DNA from: Nocardioides sp. Root1257
GTDB taxonomy: Bacteria; Actinomycetota; Actinomycetes; Propionibacteriales; Nocardioidaceae
Reading direction: 5' to 3'
Length of the DNA: 64,000 bases
NCBI RefSeq assembly: GCF_001425175.1
Contig: NZ_LMDV01000011.1
Coordinates: 188,218-252,217 of the forward strand
The first letter of the stretch is position 1. Every line of letters starts with the position of its first letter. Under the pieces are notes generated by a model. It had not been told where the DNA came from, did not search any database, and was given only the letters and a program-made list of their open reading frames with translations. Both the position numbers and the translations under genes were made by a program. Below are positions 8,655-16,674 of the stretch, in pieces.

Positions 8655-10340
8655 TCAGACGACGACGCGCAGGACCTCCGCGATCGACGTCCGGCCCTGC
8701 GCGACCTTCAGCCAGCCGTCCTGCTTGAGCTCCGACATACCCTGCTGCACCGCGCTCCGGGTGATCTCGTCGGTGGCCGCCCGGGCGACGGTGAGCCGGG
8801 CGATCTCCTCGCTGACGGTCATCACCTCGTGCAGCGCGAGCCGCCCGCGGTAGCCCGTCTGCGAGCACGTCGAGCAGCCCACGGGGCGGTAGAGCACGGG
8901 CAAGGGCTCACCGTCCGACCAGGGGTAGTCGACCCGCAGGAGGTCGGCGGGCTCCGGGCGGTACTCCTCCTTGCAGCGCTCGCACAGCGAGCGGCACAGC
9001 CGCTGCGCGACCACGACGTCCAGTGCCGAGCCGACCAGGAACGGCTCGATGCCCATCTCGACCAGGCGCGTCGCCGCCGACGGCGCGTCGTTGGTGTGCA
9101 GCGTGGAGAGCACCAGGTGGCCCGTCAGGGCGGCCTCCACGGCGATCTGGGCGGTCTCGTGGTCCCGGATCTCGCCGATCAGGACGATGTCCGGGTCGGA
9201 GCGCAGGATCGAGCGGAGCGCGGAGGCGAACGTCAGTCCCGCCTTCACGTTCACCTGCACCTGGTTGATCCCGGCCAGCCGGTACTCCACCGGGTCCTCG
9301 ACGGTGATGACGTTGACGTCGGGTCGGTTGAGCTGGTTGAGGGTCGCGTACAGCGTGGTCGACTTGCCGGAGCCGGTCGGGCCGGTCGCGAGGATCATGC
9401 CGTAGGGCTTGGTGTACGACTCCTCGAAGCGTCGCAGGTTGTCCTCGCTGAAGCCGAGGTCGGGCAGCGCGAGCTGGGTGTTGCTGTTGTCCAGGATGCG
9501 CGCCACGACCTTCTCGCCCCAGACGGTCGGGAGCGTCGCGACCCGCAGGTCGATCCGGCGCCCGTCGTGGTTGACCGAGAGCCGGCCGTCCTGGGGGACC
9601 CGGCGTTCGGCGATGTTCATGTCGGCCATGATCTTGAAGCGGGAGACCACGCCGTTCTGGATGTTCTTGGGGGAGTGGTGCGCATCTTTCAGCACACCGT
9701 CGATGCGGTAGCGGACGCGGAGGTCGCGCTCGGTCGGCTCGATGTGGATGTCGGAGGCGCGGTCCGCGATCGCCTGGCTGATGAGCAGGTTCACGAAGCG
9801 CACGACCGGCGCCTCGTCCGAGACCTCCGTGAGCCCGGACAGGTCCGCGGACTCCTCGTCCGCGGTGAGGTCGTGGGAGAGGTCGTTGAGCTCGCCCTCG
9901 GCGCGGTAGACCTGGTTGAGCTTCAGGTCGATGTCGCCGCGGTTCGCGATGGCGAAGCGCACCCGACGGTTGGCCATCCGGCTGAGGTCGTCCTTGAGCT
10001 CGATGTTGCCGGCCTGGCGGACCGTCACGGCCACCACCAGCTCGCCGTGCTCCAGCCGCAGGGGCAGCACGCTGGCGTGCCGCACGAACTCGGCCGGCAG
10101 CAGCGCGGCCGCGCTCATGTCGACGGCGTACTCGGTCAGGTCGACGTACTCGAGCCCGGCGCTCGACGCCGCCGTGCGGAGCATGTCGCCGCGCTCGACG
10201 ACGCCGTTGTCGAGGAGGACCTCGAGGACGTTGCGCGACTCCCCGGTCGCGAGCCGGTCGGCCTCGTCGAGGTCGGCGGTCGTGACGAGCCCGGCCGAGA
10301 GGAGGGCGCTGACTGTCTGCTGATCGGTCTGGGACTTCAT
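8655..10340 (-). CDS. pilB: Type IV pilus extension ATPase PilB
   Basis: The ATG at 10340 follows AGGAG at a good distance and gives a 561-aa protein. The N-terminal ~150 residues are a MshEN/GspE-N domain (SALLSAGLVTTADLDEADRL), a fold that binds c-di-GMP in some PilB and MshE proteins. The motor domain has GPTGSGKSTT (Walker A), GEIRDHETAQ (Walker B/Asp box), TGHLVLSTLHTNDA (His box) and the four-cysteine zinc motif of extension ATPases (CRSLCERC ... CSTC). It powers pilin polymerisation together with PilC. It lies 2 bp downstream of the rsiG-like gene and is probably co-transcribed and translationally coupled. Whether its MshEN domain keeps the c-di-GMP contacts needs an alignment, but the setting of c-di-GMP genes makes that plausible. 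Confidence 0.94.
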   Translation of the reverse strand: MKSQTDQQTVSALLSAGLVTTADLDEADRLATGESRNVLEVLLDNGVVERGDMLRTAASSAGLEYVDLTEYAVDMSAAALLPAEFVRHASVLPLRLEHGELVVAVTVRQAGNIELKDDLSRMANRRVRFAIANRGDIDLKLNQVYRAEGELNDLSHDLTADEESADLSGLTEVSDEAPVVRFVNLLISQAIADRASDIHIEPTERDLRVRYRIDGVLKDAHHSPKNIQNGVVSRFKIMADMNIAERRVPQDGRLSVNHDGRRIDLRVATLPTVWGEKVVARILDNSNTQLALPDLGFSEDNLRRFEESYTKPYGMILATGPTGSGKSTTLYATLNQLNRPDVNVITVEDPVEYRLAGINQVQVNVKAGLTFASALRSILRSDPDIVLIGEIRDHETAQIAVEAALTGHLVLSTLHTNDAPSAATRLVEMGIEPFLVGSALDVVVAQRLCRSLCERCKEEYRPEPADLLRVDYPWSDGEPLPVLYRPVGCSTCSQTGYRGRLALHEVMTVSEEIARLTVARAATDEITRSAVQQGMSELKQDGWLKVAQGRTSIAEVLRVVV

Positions 10341-10342
10341 GA

Positions 10343-10858
10343 TCACTCCTGTGGGATCACTGACAGCGCGGCGAGAGGGTTCTCCCGGTAGCGCAGGATG
10401 AGCTCCCGAGTGGCCTCGTCGATGTGGCCGTGCAGCGCCCGCCGGTACGTCGTCAGCTGCTGCTCGGCGGTGCGGAGCCGCCCGAGGGCGTCCTCCACCT
10501 GGGCAGCGTCGTGGGGGTCGACCTCGACCACCCACATCTCGCTGAGGATCGGCAGGTCCGGCAACGGGTCGGCAGCCCGGAAGCGGACCAGCGCGCGGCG
10601 GGTGCGTCCGGACCCGGTGTCCCCGAGCGCACGGACGAGATCGTCCATGGCGAGGGGCTGGCCGGTGCCCGACTCGGCCTCCAGCACGTCGATCCGCGCG
10701 TGCACCAGGCGCCGCCAGTAGGACACCCGGTCCTCCTCGGCCTCGAGCTCGTGCCGGTAGGCACGCAGCTGGTCGAGGTCGAGGCCGGCGAGCTCCTCGG
10801 ACGGCACGGTCGACACGAGCGTGCGGCGGCGGGGCGTTGCTTCCTCAGCTGGGCTCAT
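10343..10858 (-). CDS. rsiG: RsiG-like c-di-GMP-responsive anti-sigma factor
   Basis: The 171-aa protein is almost entirely helical and charged, with two amphipathic helices separated by a Pro/Asp-rich linker. Each helix carries the RsiG signature E(X)3S(X)2R(X)3Q(X)3D in slightly varied form. Repeat 1 is E42, S46, R49, H53, D57. Repeat 2 is E132, T136, R139, H143, D147. Spacing is exact in both, with His in place of Gln. In Streptomyces RsiG a pair of such repeats forms a coiled-coil that binds a c-di-GMP dimer and then the sigma factor WhiG. In Rubrobacter a related switch controls type IV pili. Here the gene sits between pilT2 (7 bp) and pilB (2 bp), with c-di-GMP enzymes 6 kb away and FliA/WhiG-type promoters before pilus operons. 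The motif reading is direct, the function is inference, and the cognate sigma gene is not in the window. Confidence 0.72.
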   Translation of the reverse strand: MSPAEEATPRRRTLVSTVPSEELAGLDLDQLRAYRHELEAEEDRVSYWRRLVHARIDVLEAESGTGQPLAMDDLVRALGDTGSGRTRRALVRFRAADPLPDLPILSEMWVVEVDPHDAAQVEDALGRLRTAEQQLTTYRRALHGHIDEATRELILRYRENPLAALSVIPQE

Positions 10859-10865
10859 GGTCTCG

Positions 10866-11966
10866 TCATCCCGCCTGGTCGACCAAGCCGGGGTCGATGC
10901 CCGCGCGCTTGAGCATGACCGACATGTCGTGGGTGTTGGAGCTGTGCAGCTTGGCGTCGGCGATCGACACCGTGCGGTCGAGCACCATGCGCACCAGGTG
11001 CTGGTCGAAGGTCTGGGTGCCGTCGAAGCCGCTCGCGGCGATGATGTCCTCGATCGTGTCGGTCTTGTCGGGGTCGGCGACGGCCTCGGTGAGGCGGGAG
11101 TTGTTGACCGCGATCTCCATCGCCACCGCCCTGCCCTCACCGTCCGCGCGCGGCACGAGTCGCTGGCAGACGATCCCGCGCAGCGTCGTCGCCAGCCCGA
11201 GCCGTACCTGCTTCTGCTCGTGCGGCGGGAAGAAGTCGATCAGCCGGTTGACCGTCTCCTTCGCGTCGGTGGTGTGCAGGGTCGACATCACGAGGTGGCC
11301 GGTCTCGGCGGCCGAGAGGCAGGCCCGCACGGTCTCGGCGTCACGCATCTCCCCGATCAGGATCACGTCGGGGTCCTGACGCATCGCTGCTCGTACGGCG
11401 ACCGTCCAGTCAGCGGTGTCGGTGCCGAGCTCGCGCTGGGTGACGCTGGCGAGCTTGTCGTGGTGCACGACCTCGATCGGGTCCTCGATGGTGAGGATGT
11501 GGACAGGACGCGCCTCGTTGATCGCGTCCACCATCGCCGACAGGGTCGTGCTCTTCCCGGACCCGGTCGGGCCGGTCACGATGACCAGGCCGCGGGGCTC
11601 GAGCGCCAGCCTGCGGATGACGTCGGGCAGGCCGAGGTCGTCCAGCGACATCGGCTCCATGCGGACCAGCCGGAGCACGCACGCGGCCGCGCCCCGGGCC
11701 CGGAAGGCGTTGACGCGGAACCTCCCGATGCCGGGCACCGACAGCGCGTAGTCGGCCTCGTTGGTCTCGTCGAAGGTCGCGCGGACCCCGGGAGGCATGG
11801 TCTCGCGGATCATCGCCTCGATGCCGTCGACGGTGAGCGGGTCCACCTCGAGGGGGACCAGGTCGCCCGAGATCCGGATCTTCGGCGGCGCGCCGACCTT
11901 GATGTGGAGGTCCGACCCGTTGTTGACCACCACGGCCTGAAGGAATGGAGCGATCTGAAGTGTCAA
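10866..11966 (-). CDS. pilT: Second PilT/PilU-type retraction ATPase
   Basis: Best start is TTG at 11966 (GGGGAGG at 11974-11980, 7-nt spacing), giving TLQIAPFLQAVVVNNGSDLH, the normal PilT beginning, and 366 aa. GTG codons at 12011 and 11996 would only add an atypical extension. Core motifs are SDLHIKVGAPPKIRISG, Walker A GPTGSGKST, IGEMRDAETV, and TGHLVMSTLHTTDAKET. This length is typical of PilT/PilU. It is the first gene of the minus-strand pilus operon and diverges from pilM across 205 bp. With pilT1 it gives the locus two retraction ATPases, as in organisms that use PilT and PilU together. No FliA/WhiG-type promoter was found for this strand in the intergenic region. Confidence 0.92.
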   Translation of the reverse strand: MTLQIAPFLQAVVVNNGSDLHIKVGAPPKIRISGDLVPLEVDPLTVDGIEAMIRETMPPGVRATFDETNEADYALSVPGIGRFRVNAFRARGAAACVLRLVRMEPMSLDDLGLPDVIRRLALEPRGLVIVTGPTGSGKSTTLSAMVDAINEARPVHILTIEDPIEVVHHDKLASVTQRELGTDTADWTVAVRAAMRQDPDVILIGEMRDAETVRACLSAAETGHLVMSTLHTTDAKETVNRLIDFFPPHEQKQVRLGLATTLRGIVCQRLVPRADGEGRAVAMEIAVNNSRLTEAVADPDKTDTIEDIIAASGFDGTQTFDQHLVRMVLDRTVSIADAKLHSSNTHDMSVMLKRAGIDPGLVDQAG

Positions 11967-12102
11967 CGCCGTGCCTCCCCGTCTCGCAGTCGACACGGGT
12001 TTGTGTACCACGGCCCCACTCGGTCGTGTGGCGGAACGCGGTCGATGTCATCCAGCGCCGGTATGTGCTCGGGGCGGGCTCCAGGAAATCCCGTCGTGCC
12101 CG

Positions 12103-12130
12103 TCAAGTCGGGCTCCGCCGGCACCGAAGA
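12103..12130 (+). promoter_or_regulatory. Probable FliA/WhiG-type promoter of pilM operon
   Basis: TCAAGTC starts at 12103 and ACCGAAGA lies at 12123-12130: TCAA-N16-ACCGAAGA. The -35 block (CGTCAAGTC) and spacing are identical to the pilin-operon promoter at 159, but the -10 is weaker (5/8 against GCCGATAA). The -10 ends 42 nt before the pilM ATG, matching the 39 and 40 nt leaders at the pilin and cheA operons. Confidence 0.5.
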
Positions 12131-12171
12131 TCCCTGTGAACCCCTCACTCTCTAGGCACCGCGAGGACTCC

Positions 12172-13299
12172 ATGGCACGCACCCTGGTCGGTCTCGACAT
12201 CGGTAGCACCGGTGTCCGCGCAGCCGAGCTCGTTCCGGGCCGGCGCCGCGCATCCCTGCGCCGCTTCGCCGCCGTACCGCTCGGCCCCGACGTCGTCCGT
12301 GCGGGCGTCGTCCTCGACGGCGAGGCGCTGACAGCGGCCCTGCGCGAGCTGTGGTCGATCGGCAAGTTCGGCTGCAAGGACGTCCGGCTCGGGGTGGCGA
12401 ACTCGGCCGTGATGGTGCGGCAGATGGTCCTCGACTGGATGCCTCCCGCCGACTTCCGCCAGGCGCTGCGCTACCAGGTGCAGGACGCGCTGCCGATGCC
12501 GGTCGACGACGCCAACCTCGACTACCACCTGATCGAGGAGCTCGAGCTGGGTGAGGACGGCAAGGACCCGCAACGGATGGTCCGGATCGTGCTGGTGGCC
12601 GCGGCCCGCGAGGTCGTCGACCCGTTCGTCGAGGCGGTCCGCCGCGCCGGCCTGCGTACGACCGCCGTCGACCTGATGCCCTTCGCGCTGGTGCGGGCCC
12701 GGACGCCCGGCGGCCTGAGCCCCACGTCGGAAACGGAGGCGATCGTCGACATCGGCGCCGATGTCGTGACGGTCGTCGTCCACAGCGGAGGCGTGCCGCG
12801 CTACGTCCGCATCATCCCGGGCATGGGCGGCGGTTCGATCACGCAGGCGGTCCAGCAGGCGTTCGGGTGGAGCTGGGACGACGCAGAGCGCACGAAGCTG
12901 TTCGTCGGGCTGCCGGGGCACGCGACGCTCGACGACTCGCAGCGCATGGCGACGACAGGCCCCACCGATGGGTTCGAGCACCCCGCACAGAAGGTCGTCG
13001 TCGAGTCGGCGACCGCCCTCGTCGGGGAGATCGGCACCACACTCGACTTCTTCAGGGCATCGGCAGCCGAGGCCGCGACCAACGACCCGAGCCGCGCCGA
13101 GGTCGCCCGGGTCGTGCTGTCGGGAGGTGCGGCGCAGCTCGGGGGCTTCCGCGAGCTGCTCGAGGACCGCCTCGGCAAGCCGGTCAGCCACTTCGACGTC
13201 AAGCCGTCCCTGAAGGGATCCCGCACCTCGAGGCTGACGCGCGCGGACGAGTCGGCCCTCACCGTCGCGGCCGGCCTCTGCGCAGGAGCGGCACGATGA
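12172..13299 (+). CDS. pilM: Type IV pilus assembly ATPase-fold protein PilM
   Basis: The ATG at 12172 follows GAGGACTCC. The 375-aa product begins RTLVGLDIGSTGVRAAELV, the phosphate-1 loop of the actin/FtsA-like fold. It also has RYQVQDALPMPVDD, EAIVDIGADVVTVVV (phosphate-2 region) and VVLSGGAAQLGGF (adenosine motif), the PilM arrangement. PilM is cytoplasmic and binds the N-terminal tail of PilN to build the PilM-N-O alignment ring. It is the first gene of pilM-pilN-pilO-two unknowns-prepilin peptidase-diguanylate cyclase, all overlapping or tightly spaced. Its stop overlaps the pilN start (ATGA). Confidence 0.92.
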   Translation: MARTLVGLDIGSTGVRAAELVPGRRRASLRRFAAVPLGPDVVRAGVVLDGEALTAALRELWSIGKFGCKDVRLGVANSAVMVRQMVLDWMPPADFRQALRYQVQDALPMPVDDANLDYHLIEELELGEDGKDPQRMVRIVLVAAAREVVDPFVEAVRRAGLRTTAVDLMPFALVRARTPGGLSPTSETEAIVDIGADVVTVVVHSGGVPRYVRIIPGMGGGSITQAVQQAFGWSWDDAERTKLFVGLPGHATLDDSQRMATTGPTDGFEHPAQKVVVESATALVGEIGTTLDFFRASAAEAATNDPSRAEVARVVLSGGAAQLGGFRELLEDRLGKPVSHFDVKPSLKGSRTSRLTRADESALTVAAGLCAGAAR

Positions 13300-14072
13300 T
13301 GGGCCGCCGTGGGGGCAGCCACCCGCGCCCGGGCCTGCCCCGCGTCAACCTGCTCTCGCAGTCGGACCTGGACCGGATCGCGGTCCGCCGGCTCCGCACC
13401 CGATTCGTCGCCGGCGGCGTGGCGCTCGCCCTGCTCGTCGGCGCGGGCTGGTTCGTCCAGCACCAGCGGGTCAACGACGCGAAGAAGCTCGTGACCGTCG
13501 AGAAGGCCGAGACCGACCGGCTCAGTGGCGAGGCCAAGGAGCTGACGGACATCAAGACCTTCGTGGCCGGCGTCGACGGCCAGAAGCAGACCGTGGCCGC
13601 GACCATGGGCCAGGAGATCTACTTCTCGCGGGTCCTGTCGGGGATCCGCGGCGCCAGCCCGATCGGCACGACCCTCCAGTCGATCGCCGTGACCCTGGCG
13701 GCGGACGCCGCGGGCTCCTCCGCCGCTGCCGGAGACGCGGGTGCCTCGGTGTGCCCCGGACCCGACCCGTTCCAGACCGAGGCGGTCGTCGGGTGCGTGA
13801 CGCTGTCCGGTACGGCGGTGTCGCGTGCCGAGGTCGGTGAGCTCGTGACGAGGCTCGGCAGCATGGGCCTCTTCGTCGAGCCGTTCATCTCGACGACGAC
13901 GACCGGCGACGCCCAGACCGTGGCGTTCAGTGGCTCCGTCGGCCTCTCGGAGAAGGTCTACAGCCACCGCTACGGCACGGTCCCGGCCGCCCAGACGAGC
14001 GACACCCCGGAATCGGGGACGTCCGACGACGGCGCGGACCAGGCGTCCGCCGCCACGGGAGGAGAGTCCTGA
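13296..14072 (+). CDS. pilN: Type IV pilus alignment protein PilN
   Basis: The ATG at 13296 overlaps the pilM stop and is preceded by AGGAG. The 258-aa product has a short cytoplasmic tail with GLPRVNLLSQSDLDR, matching the INLLP-type PilM-binding motif, then one transmembrane helix (FVAGGVALALLVGAGWFVQ, about residues 36-55). A coiled-coil (~60-100) and a periplasmic ferredoxin-like domain that includes a Cys-containing loop complete the PilN plan. The last ~35 residues are Ser/Thr/Asp-rich and disordered. It acts with PilO as a bitopic pair linking the platform to the cell envelope. Confidence 0.85.
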   Translation: MMGRRGGSHPRPGLPRVNLLSQSDLDRIAVRRLRTRFVAGGVALALLVGAGWFVQHQRVNDAKKLVTVEKAETDRLSGEAKELTDIKTFVAGVDGQKQTVAATMGQEIYFSRVLSGIRGASPIGTTLQSIAVTLAADAAGSSAAAGDAGASVCPGPDPFQTEAVVGCVTLSGTAVSRAEVGELVTRLGSMGLFVEPFISTTTTGDAQTVAFSGSVGLSEKVYSHRYGTVPAAQTSDTPESGTSDDGADQASAATGGES

Positions 14073-14710
14073 TGGACCTCGGCAGCCCCACCACCAGCAA
14101 GGTCGTCGGCACCCTGTGCCTGCTCGCCCTGGTCGCCCTCGGCTGGACCTTCGTGGTCGGACCGGAGACCAGTGCCCTGTCGGACACGCGCGTCCAGGTC
14201 GACTCCACACGCGAGCAGAACACGCTGCTCCTGCAGCAGCTCGGCCAGCTCCAGCAGCAGAAGACCGAGCTGAGGAGGACGCGTGTCGTCGCTGCGGAGC
14301 TCGCGACCAAGTTCCCGCCGACCGCCGACCAGCCGGGCCTGTTCGAGCAGGTCACGGCGGCCGCGGTGGACGCCGGCATCGGTCCGCAGGGTGTGACCAC
14401 CCTGGCGCCGACGCCGCCCGTGATCGGCGCCGGCACTGACGGCGTCACCGCCGATCCACCGGCGGCCGGGACCGGAACCCTGGCGACCCAGGACGTCTCC
14501 GTCTCGGTCACCGGCACCTACGACCAGACCCAGCGGCTGCTCGAGAACCTCGAGCACCTGGCGCGTGCCTACCTGATCACGTCCGTCGACCTGGCCGGGT
14601 CGGGCGACGACAGCACCGGCACCTTCACCACGTCGATCACGGGGCGCATGTTCGTGATGCCCCCGGTCGCCGATCCATCCGATGACGACGTCACGACCGC
14701 ACAGCAGTGA
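14072..14710 (+). CDS. pilO: Type IV pilus alignment protein PilO-like
   Basis: Its ATG overlaps the final base of the pilN stop and follows GGAGGAG. The 212-aa product has one N-terminal transmembrane helix (VVGTLCLLALVALGWTFVV), a Gln/Leu-rich coiled-coil (QQLGQLQQQKTELRR) and a periplasmic domain ending in the PilO-type segment SVTGTYDQTQRLLENLEHLA. Size, topology and position immediately after pilN make PilO the natural call even though PilO sequences diverge strongly. The C-terminal ~20 residues are acidic and probably disordered. Confidence 0.8.
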   Translation: MDLGSPTTSKVVGTLCLLALVALGWTFVVGPETSALSDTRVQVDSTREQNTLLLQQLGQLQQQKTELRRTRVVAAELATKFPPTADQPGLFEQVTAAAVDAGIGPQGVTTLAPTPPVIGAGTDGVTADPPAAGTGTLATQDVSVSVTGTYDQTQRLLENLEHLARAYLITSVDLAGSGDDSTGTFTTSITGRMFVMPPVADPSDDDVTTAQQ

Positions 14711-14726
14711 GCGAGGAGTGTTGACC

Positions 14727-15839
14727 ATGGAACCCACCACGCAGACCATGTTGCTTCTGGGGCTGGTAGCCCTCCTGGCGCTGCTCCTCCTCGTCCGAGC
14801 CGTCGGGCGCCGACGGTCTCGCGGTGCGACGGCGGAGGCCGCCGCGACACCCGAGGCCGCGGCCGTGGTCGAGGCAAAGGCAGAGGCCCAGGCCGAGGTC
14901 GTGGTCGAGCCGGAGCCGGAGGCTCCGGTGCAGGTCGAGCCCGACGTCCCGGTGGAGGTCGCGGCGGAGGTCGCAGCGGAGGTCGAGGCGGAGGTCGAGG
15001 CGGAGGTCGAGGCGGAGGTCGAGGCGGAGGTCGAGGCGCCGGCAGAGACCGCCGCACCGGTCGTCGCCCGGCGCCGCGGGCTCCGCCGCCGCGCCCGTCG
15101 TGACGACGTCGCGGCCCCACCGGTCGAGGCCGAGGGCGTCGAGCCCGGTGCCGGGACCGGGGACCAGGCGGAGCTGCGGGCCCTGCGTGAGCAGCTGCGG
15201 GAGCTCGAGCAGGTGGTCCAGCAGCAGGCGGCCGACCACCCGACCGCTGCCCTCGCCCGGGTCGAGGAGGTCGCGGCCCAGCAGTCGGAGGCCTACCTGC
15301 GCCAGGTCTCGCTCGTCGTGCGCGGCCTCGCCGCCCACACCAGCGAGGACGAGAACCCCCGCCGCACCCTGGCCCGGGTCGCCGCCGCCGTCGAGCGACT
15401 GGGCGTCCCGAACCAGATGGAGCGCCCGATCCTTCCGATGACCAGGGAGCTGTCGGCGCGTGCGCACCAGGAGGGCTCGACGAACCCCAGCCACCGTCGC
15501 GAGGAGCTCGAGCTCGGGTCGGCGGCGGGTGCGGCGCCGGTAGCGCCGGCTCCCGCTGCGGACGTCTTCGCCGGGCTGGCCGCGCACCCCGTGGCTGCGC
15601 CGGTCGAGGCGCCCGACCTCTCCGGCGACGTGTCCGGCGACGTGTCCGGCGCCGGCTACGGCGCCGTGTCGGCTCCGGCCCAGGCCGTGCTCACGGCGCT
15701 GTACCCGGAGGCGGTCGAGCCGGACCCGGACGGCGGCCTCGCGGCGTACCAGCTCGCGGAGGCGGTCCTGCCCGTGCCCCCGCCCGCCGCTTCGGAGATC
15801 CCCGGCCGGCGGCGCGGTCTCTCGCGCAAGCCCCGCTGA
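14727..15839 (+). CDS. Unknown membrane-anchored acidic protein of the pilus operon
   Basis: No family is recognised. The ATG at 14727 has GAGGAG 8 nt upstream (TTG at 14721 is too close to it). The 370-aa product opens with one transmembrane helix (MLLLGLVALLALLLLVRAVG, about residues 8-27). A long Glu/Val/Ala stretch (~30-110) follows, built partly from seven EV[A/E]A tetrapeptides. After a basic patch (RRRGLRRRARR) comes a Leu/Gln/Glu-rich coiled-coil (~150-190), a short ordered segment (YLRQVSLVVRGLAAHTSED...) and a Pro/Ala-rich tail with a repeated SGDV. The shape is a membrane-tethered rod with cytoplasmic or envelope coiled-coil. Tight packing between pilO and the prepilin peptidase implies a role in the pilus machine, possibly in place of PilP/PilQ, which a Gram-positive lacks; that is inference. 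Confidence 0.7.
   Translation: MEPTTQTMLLLGLVALLALLLLVRAVGRRRSRGATAEAAATPEAAAVVEAKAEAQAEVVVEPEPEAPVQVEPDVPVEVAAEVAAEVEAEVEAEVEAEVEAEVEAPAETAAPVVARRRGLRRRARRDDVAAPPVEAEGVEPGAGTGDQAELRALREQLRELEQVVQQQAADHPTAALARVEEVAAQQSEAYLRQVSLVVRGLAAHTSEDENPRRTLARVAAAVERLGVPNQMERPILPMTRELSARAHQEGSTNPSHRREELELGSAAGAAPVAPAPAADVFAGLAAHPVAAPVEAPDLSGDVSGDVSGAGYGAVSAPAQAVLTALYPEAVEPDPDGGLAAYQLAEAVLPVPPPAASEIPGRRRGLSRKPR
14955..15038 (+). repeat. Seven tandem 12-bp units inside a coding region
   Basis: Units of GAGGTCGAGGCG (the first two vary as GAGGTCGCGGCG and GAGGTCGCAGCG) run head to tail from 14955 to 15038 and encode EV[A/E]A repeats. The last five are identical, so copy number may vary between strains by slippage without breaking the frame. 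Confidence 0.9.
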
Positions 15840-15858
15840 TCCCGGAGGGAGTCGGACC

Positions 15859-16674
15859 ATGACCACCGTCACCGAACACCACCGGACCAACGACGCGGCC
15901 GAGCGCCTGAGCGTGCCGGCACAGCTCGTGCGACTCGCGAGCCGGTACGCCGCCGAGGGCGACGTACGCCGCTCGCAGCTGGCGTCGTGGACGGCCGACG
16001 TCTACGTGCTCGAGGAGCTGCTCTGGGAGCACGGTCTCGCCGAGGTGCCGGACCCGGTCGCCCAGCTCGCCGACGTCGGTGAGTCCGTGGCCCGGGCCCT
16101 GGAGGCGCTCGCGGCGGGGGTCAGCGGCGAGGTGCTGCCGCGCGCCGTGGTCGAGGAAGCCCGTCGCGCCATGATCCTGACGTTCGACGAGTCCGTGCAC
16201 GAGATGCTCAGGGAGCAGCTCCCGTCGCTCGACCACCTCGACGCGTGCGAGCCCGACGCGGTGACGGACCCCGAGCGGGCGCGGGAGGCTCCCGTGCGCG
16301 AACGGCTGGGCGACCTCACCGTCGGGGAGCTGGTGTCGGAGCTGCGTCAGGTGGCCACGGACTGCCTGCACGTCGGCGAGGTGATGGACGTGGAGGGCGA
16401 GCTCACCGCCGCGGACCGGATGTCGCACCAGGCCGACGTCGCCACGTTCGAGGCCTACCTGATCGCCGCCGCCGCGCACGCAGGGGACGCCCAGATGGCG
16501 TCGGTCGACCTGAGGTGGGAGCTCGCCCGCGGCCTGCGGCCGACCGAGGTGGCGAGCGACGGCGCGGGGCGGAGTCCCTTCGCGACGCTGCGCCGCGAGC
16601 TGATCGCCCTGGTCGGCTCCGCCGAGATGGAGAGCCTCTGGCGTGCCTTCGAGTCCGCGGACGCAGGAGCATGA
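15859..16674 (+). CDS. Unknown helical protein of the pilus operon
   Basis: The 271-aa product starts at the ATG at 15859 after GGAGGGAG. It has no signal peptide or transmembrane segment. It is predicted mostly alpha-helical and acidic, with segments such as VLEELLWEHGLAEVPDPVAQ and VGELVSELRQVATDCLHVGE, and no recognisable catalytic motif. Its stop overlaps the prepilin-peptidase ATG, so the two are translationally coupled. I cannot assign a family. Cytoplasmic location and operon position suggest an accessory or regulatory factor for pilus assembly. Confidence 0.7.
   Translation: MTTVTEHHRTNDAAERLSVPAQLVRLASRYAAEGDVRRSQLASWTADVYVLEELLWEHGLAEVPDPVAQLADVGESVARALEALAAGVSGEVLPRAVVEEARRAMILTFDESVHEMLREQLPSLDHLDACEPDAVTDPERAREAPVRERLGDLTVGELVSELRQVATDCLHVGEVMDVEGELTAADRMSHQADVATFEAYLIAAAAHAGDAQMASVDLRWELARGLRPTEVASDGAGRSPFATLRRELIALVGSAEMESLWRAFESADAGA

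Noticed and set aside
11967..12171. FliA/WhiG-type promoter for the minus-strand pilT2-rsiG-pilB operon
   Set aside because: No TCAAG/TAAA block at 15-16 bp from a GCCGA-like -10 was found on the minus strand, so control of that operon by the same sigma is not claimed.
14955..15038. Tandem repeat as a possible CRISPR-like array
   Set aside because: Units are 12 bp, contiguous, without spacers, and in frame within a coding region. No cas genes are present.
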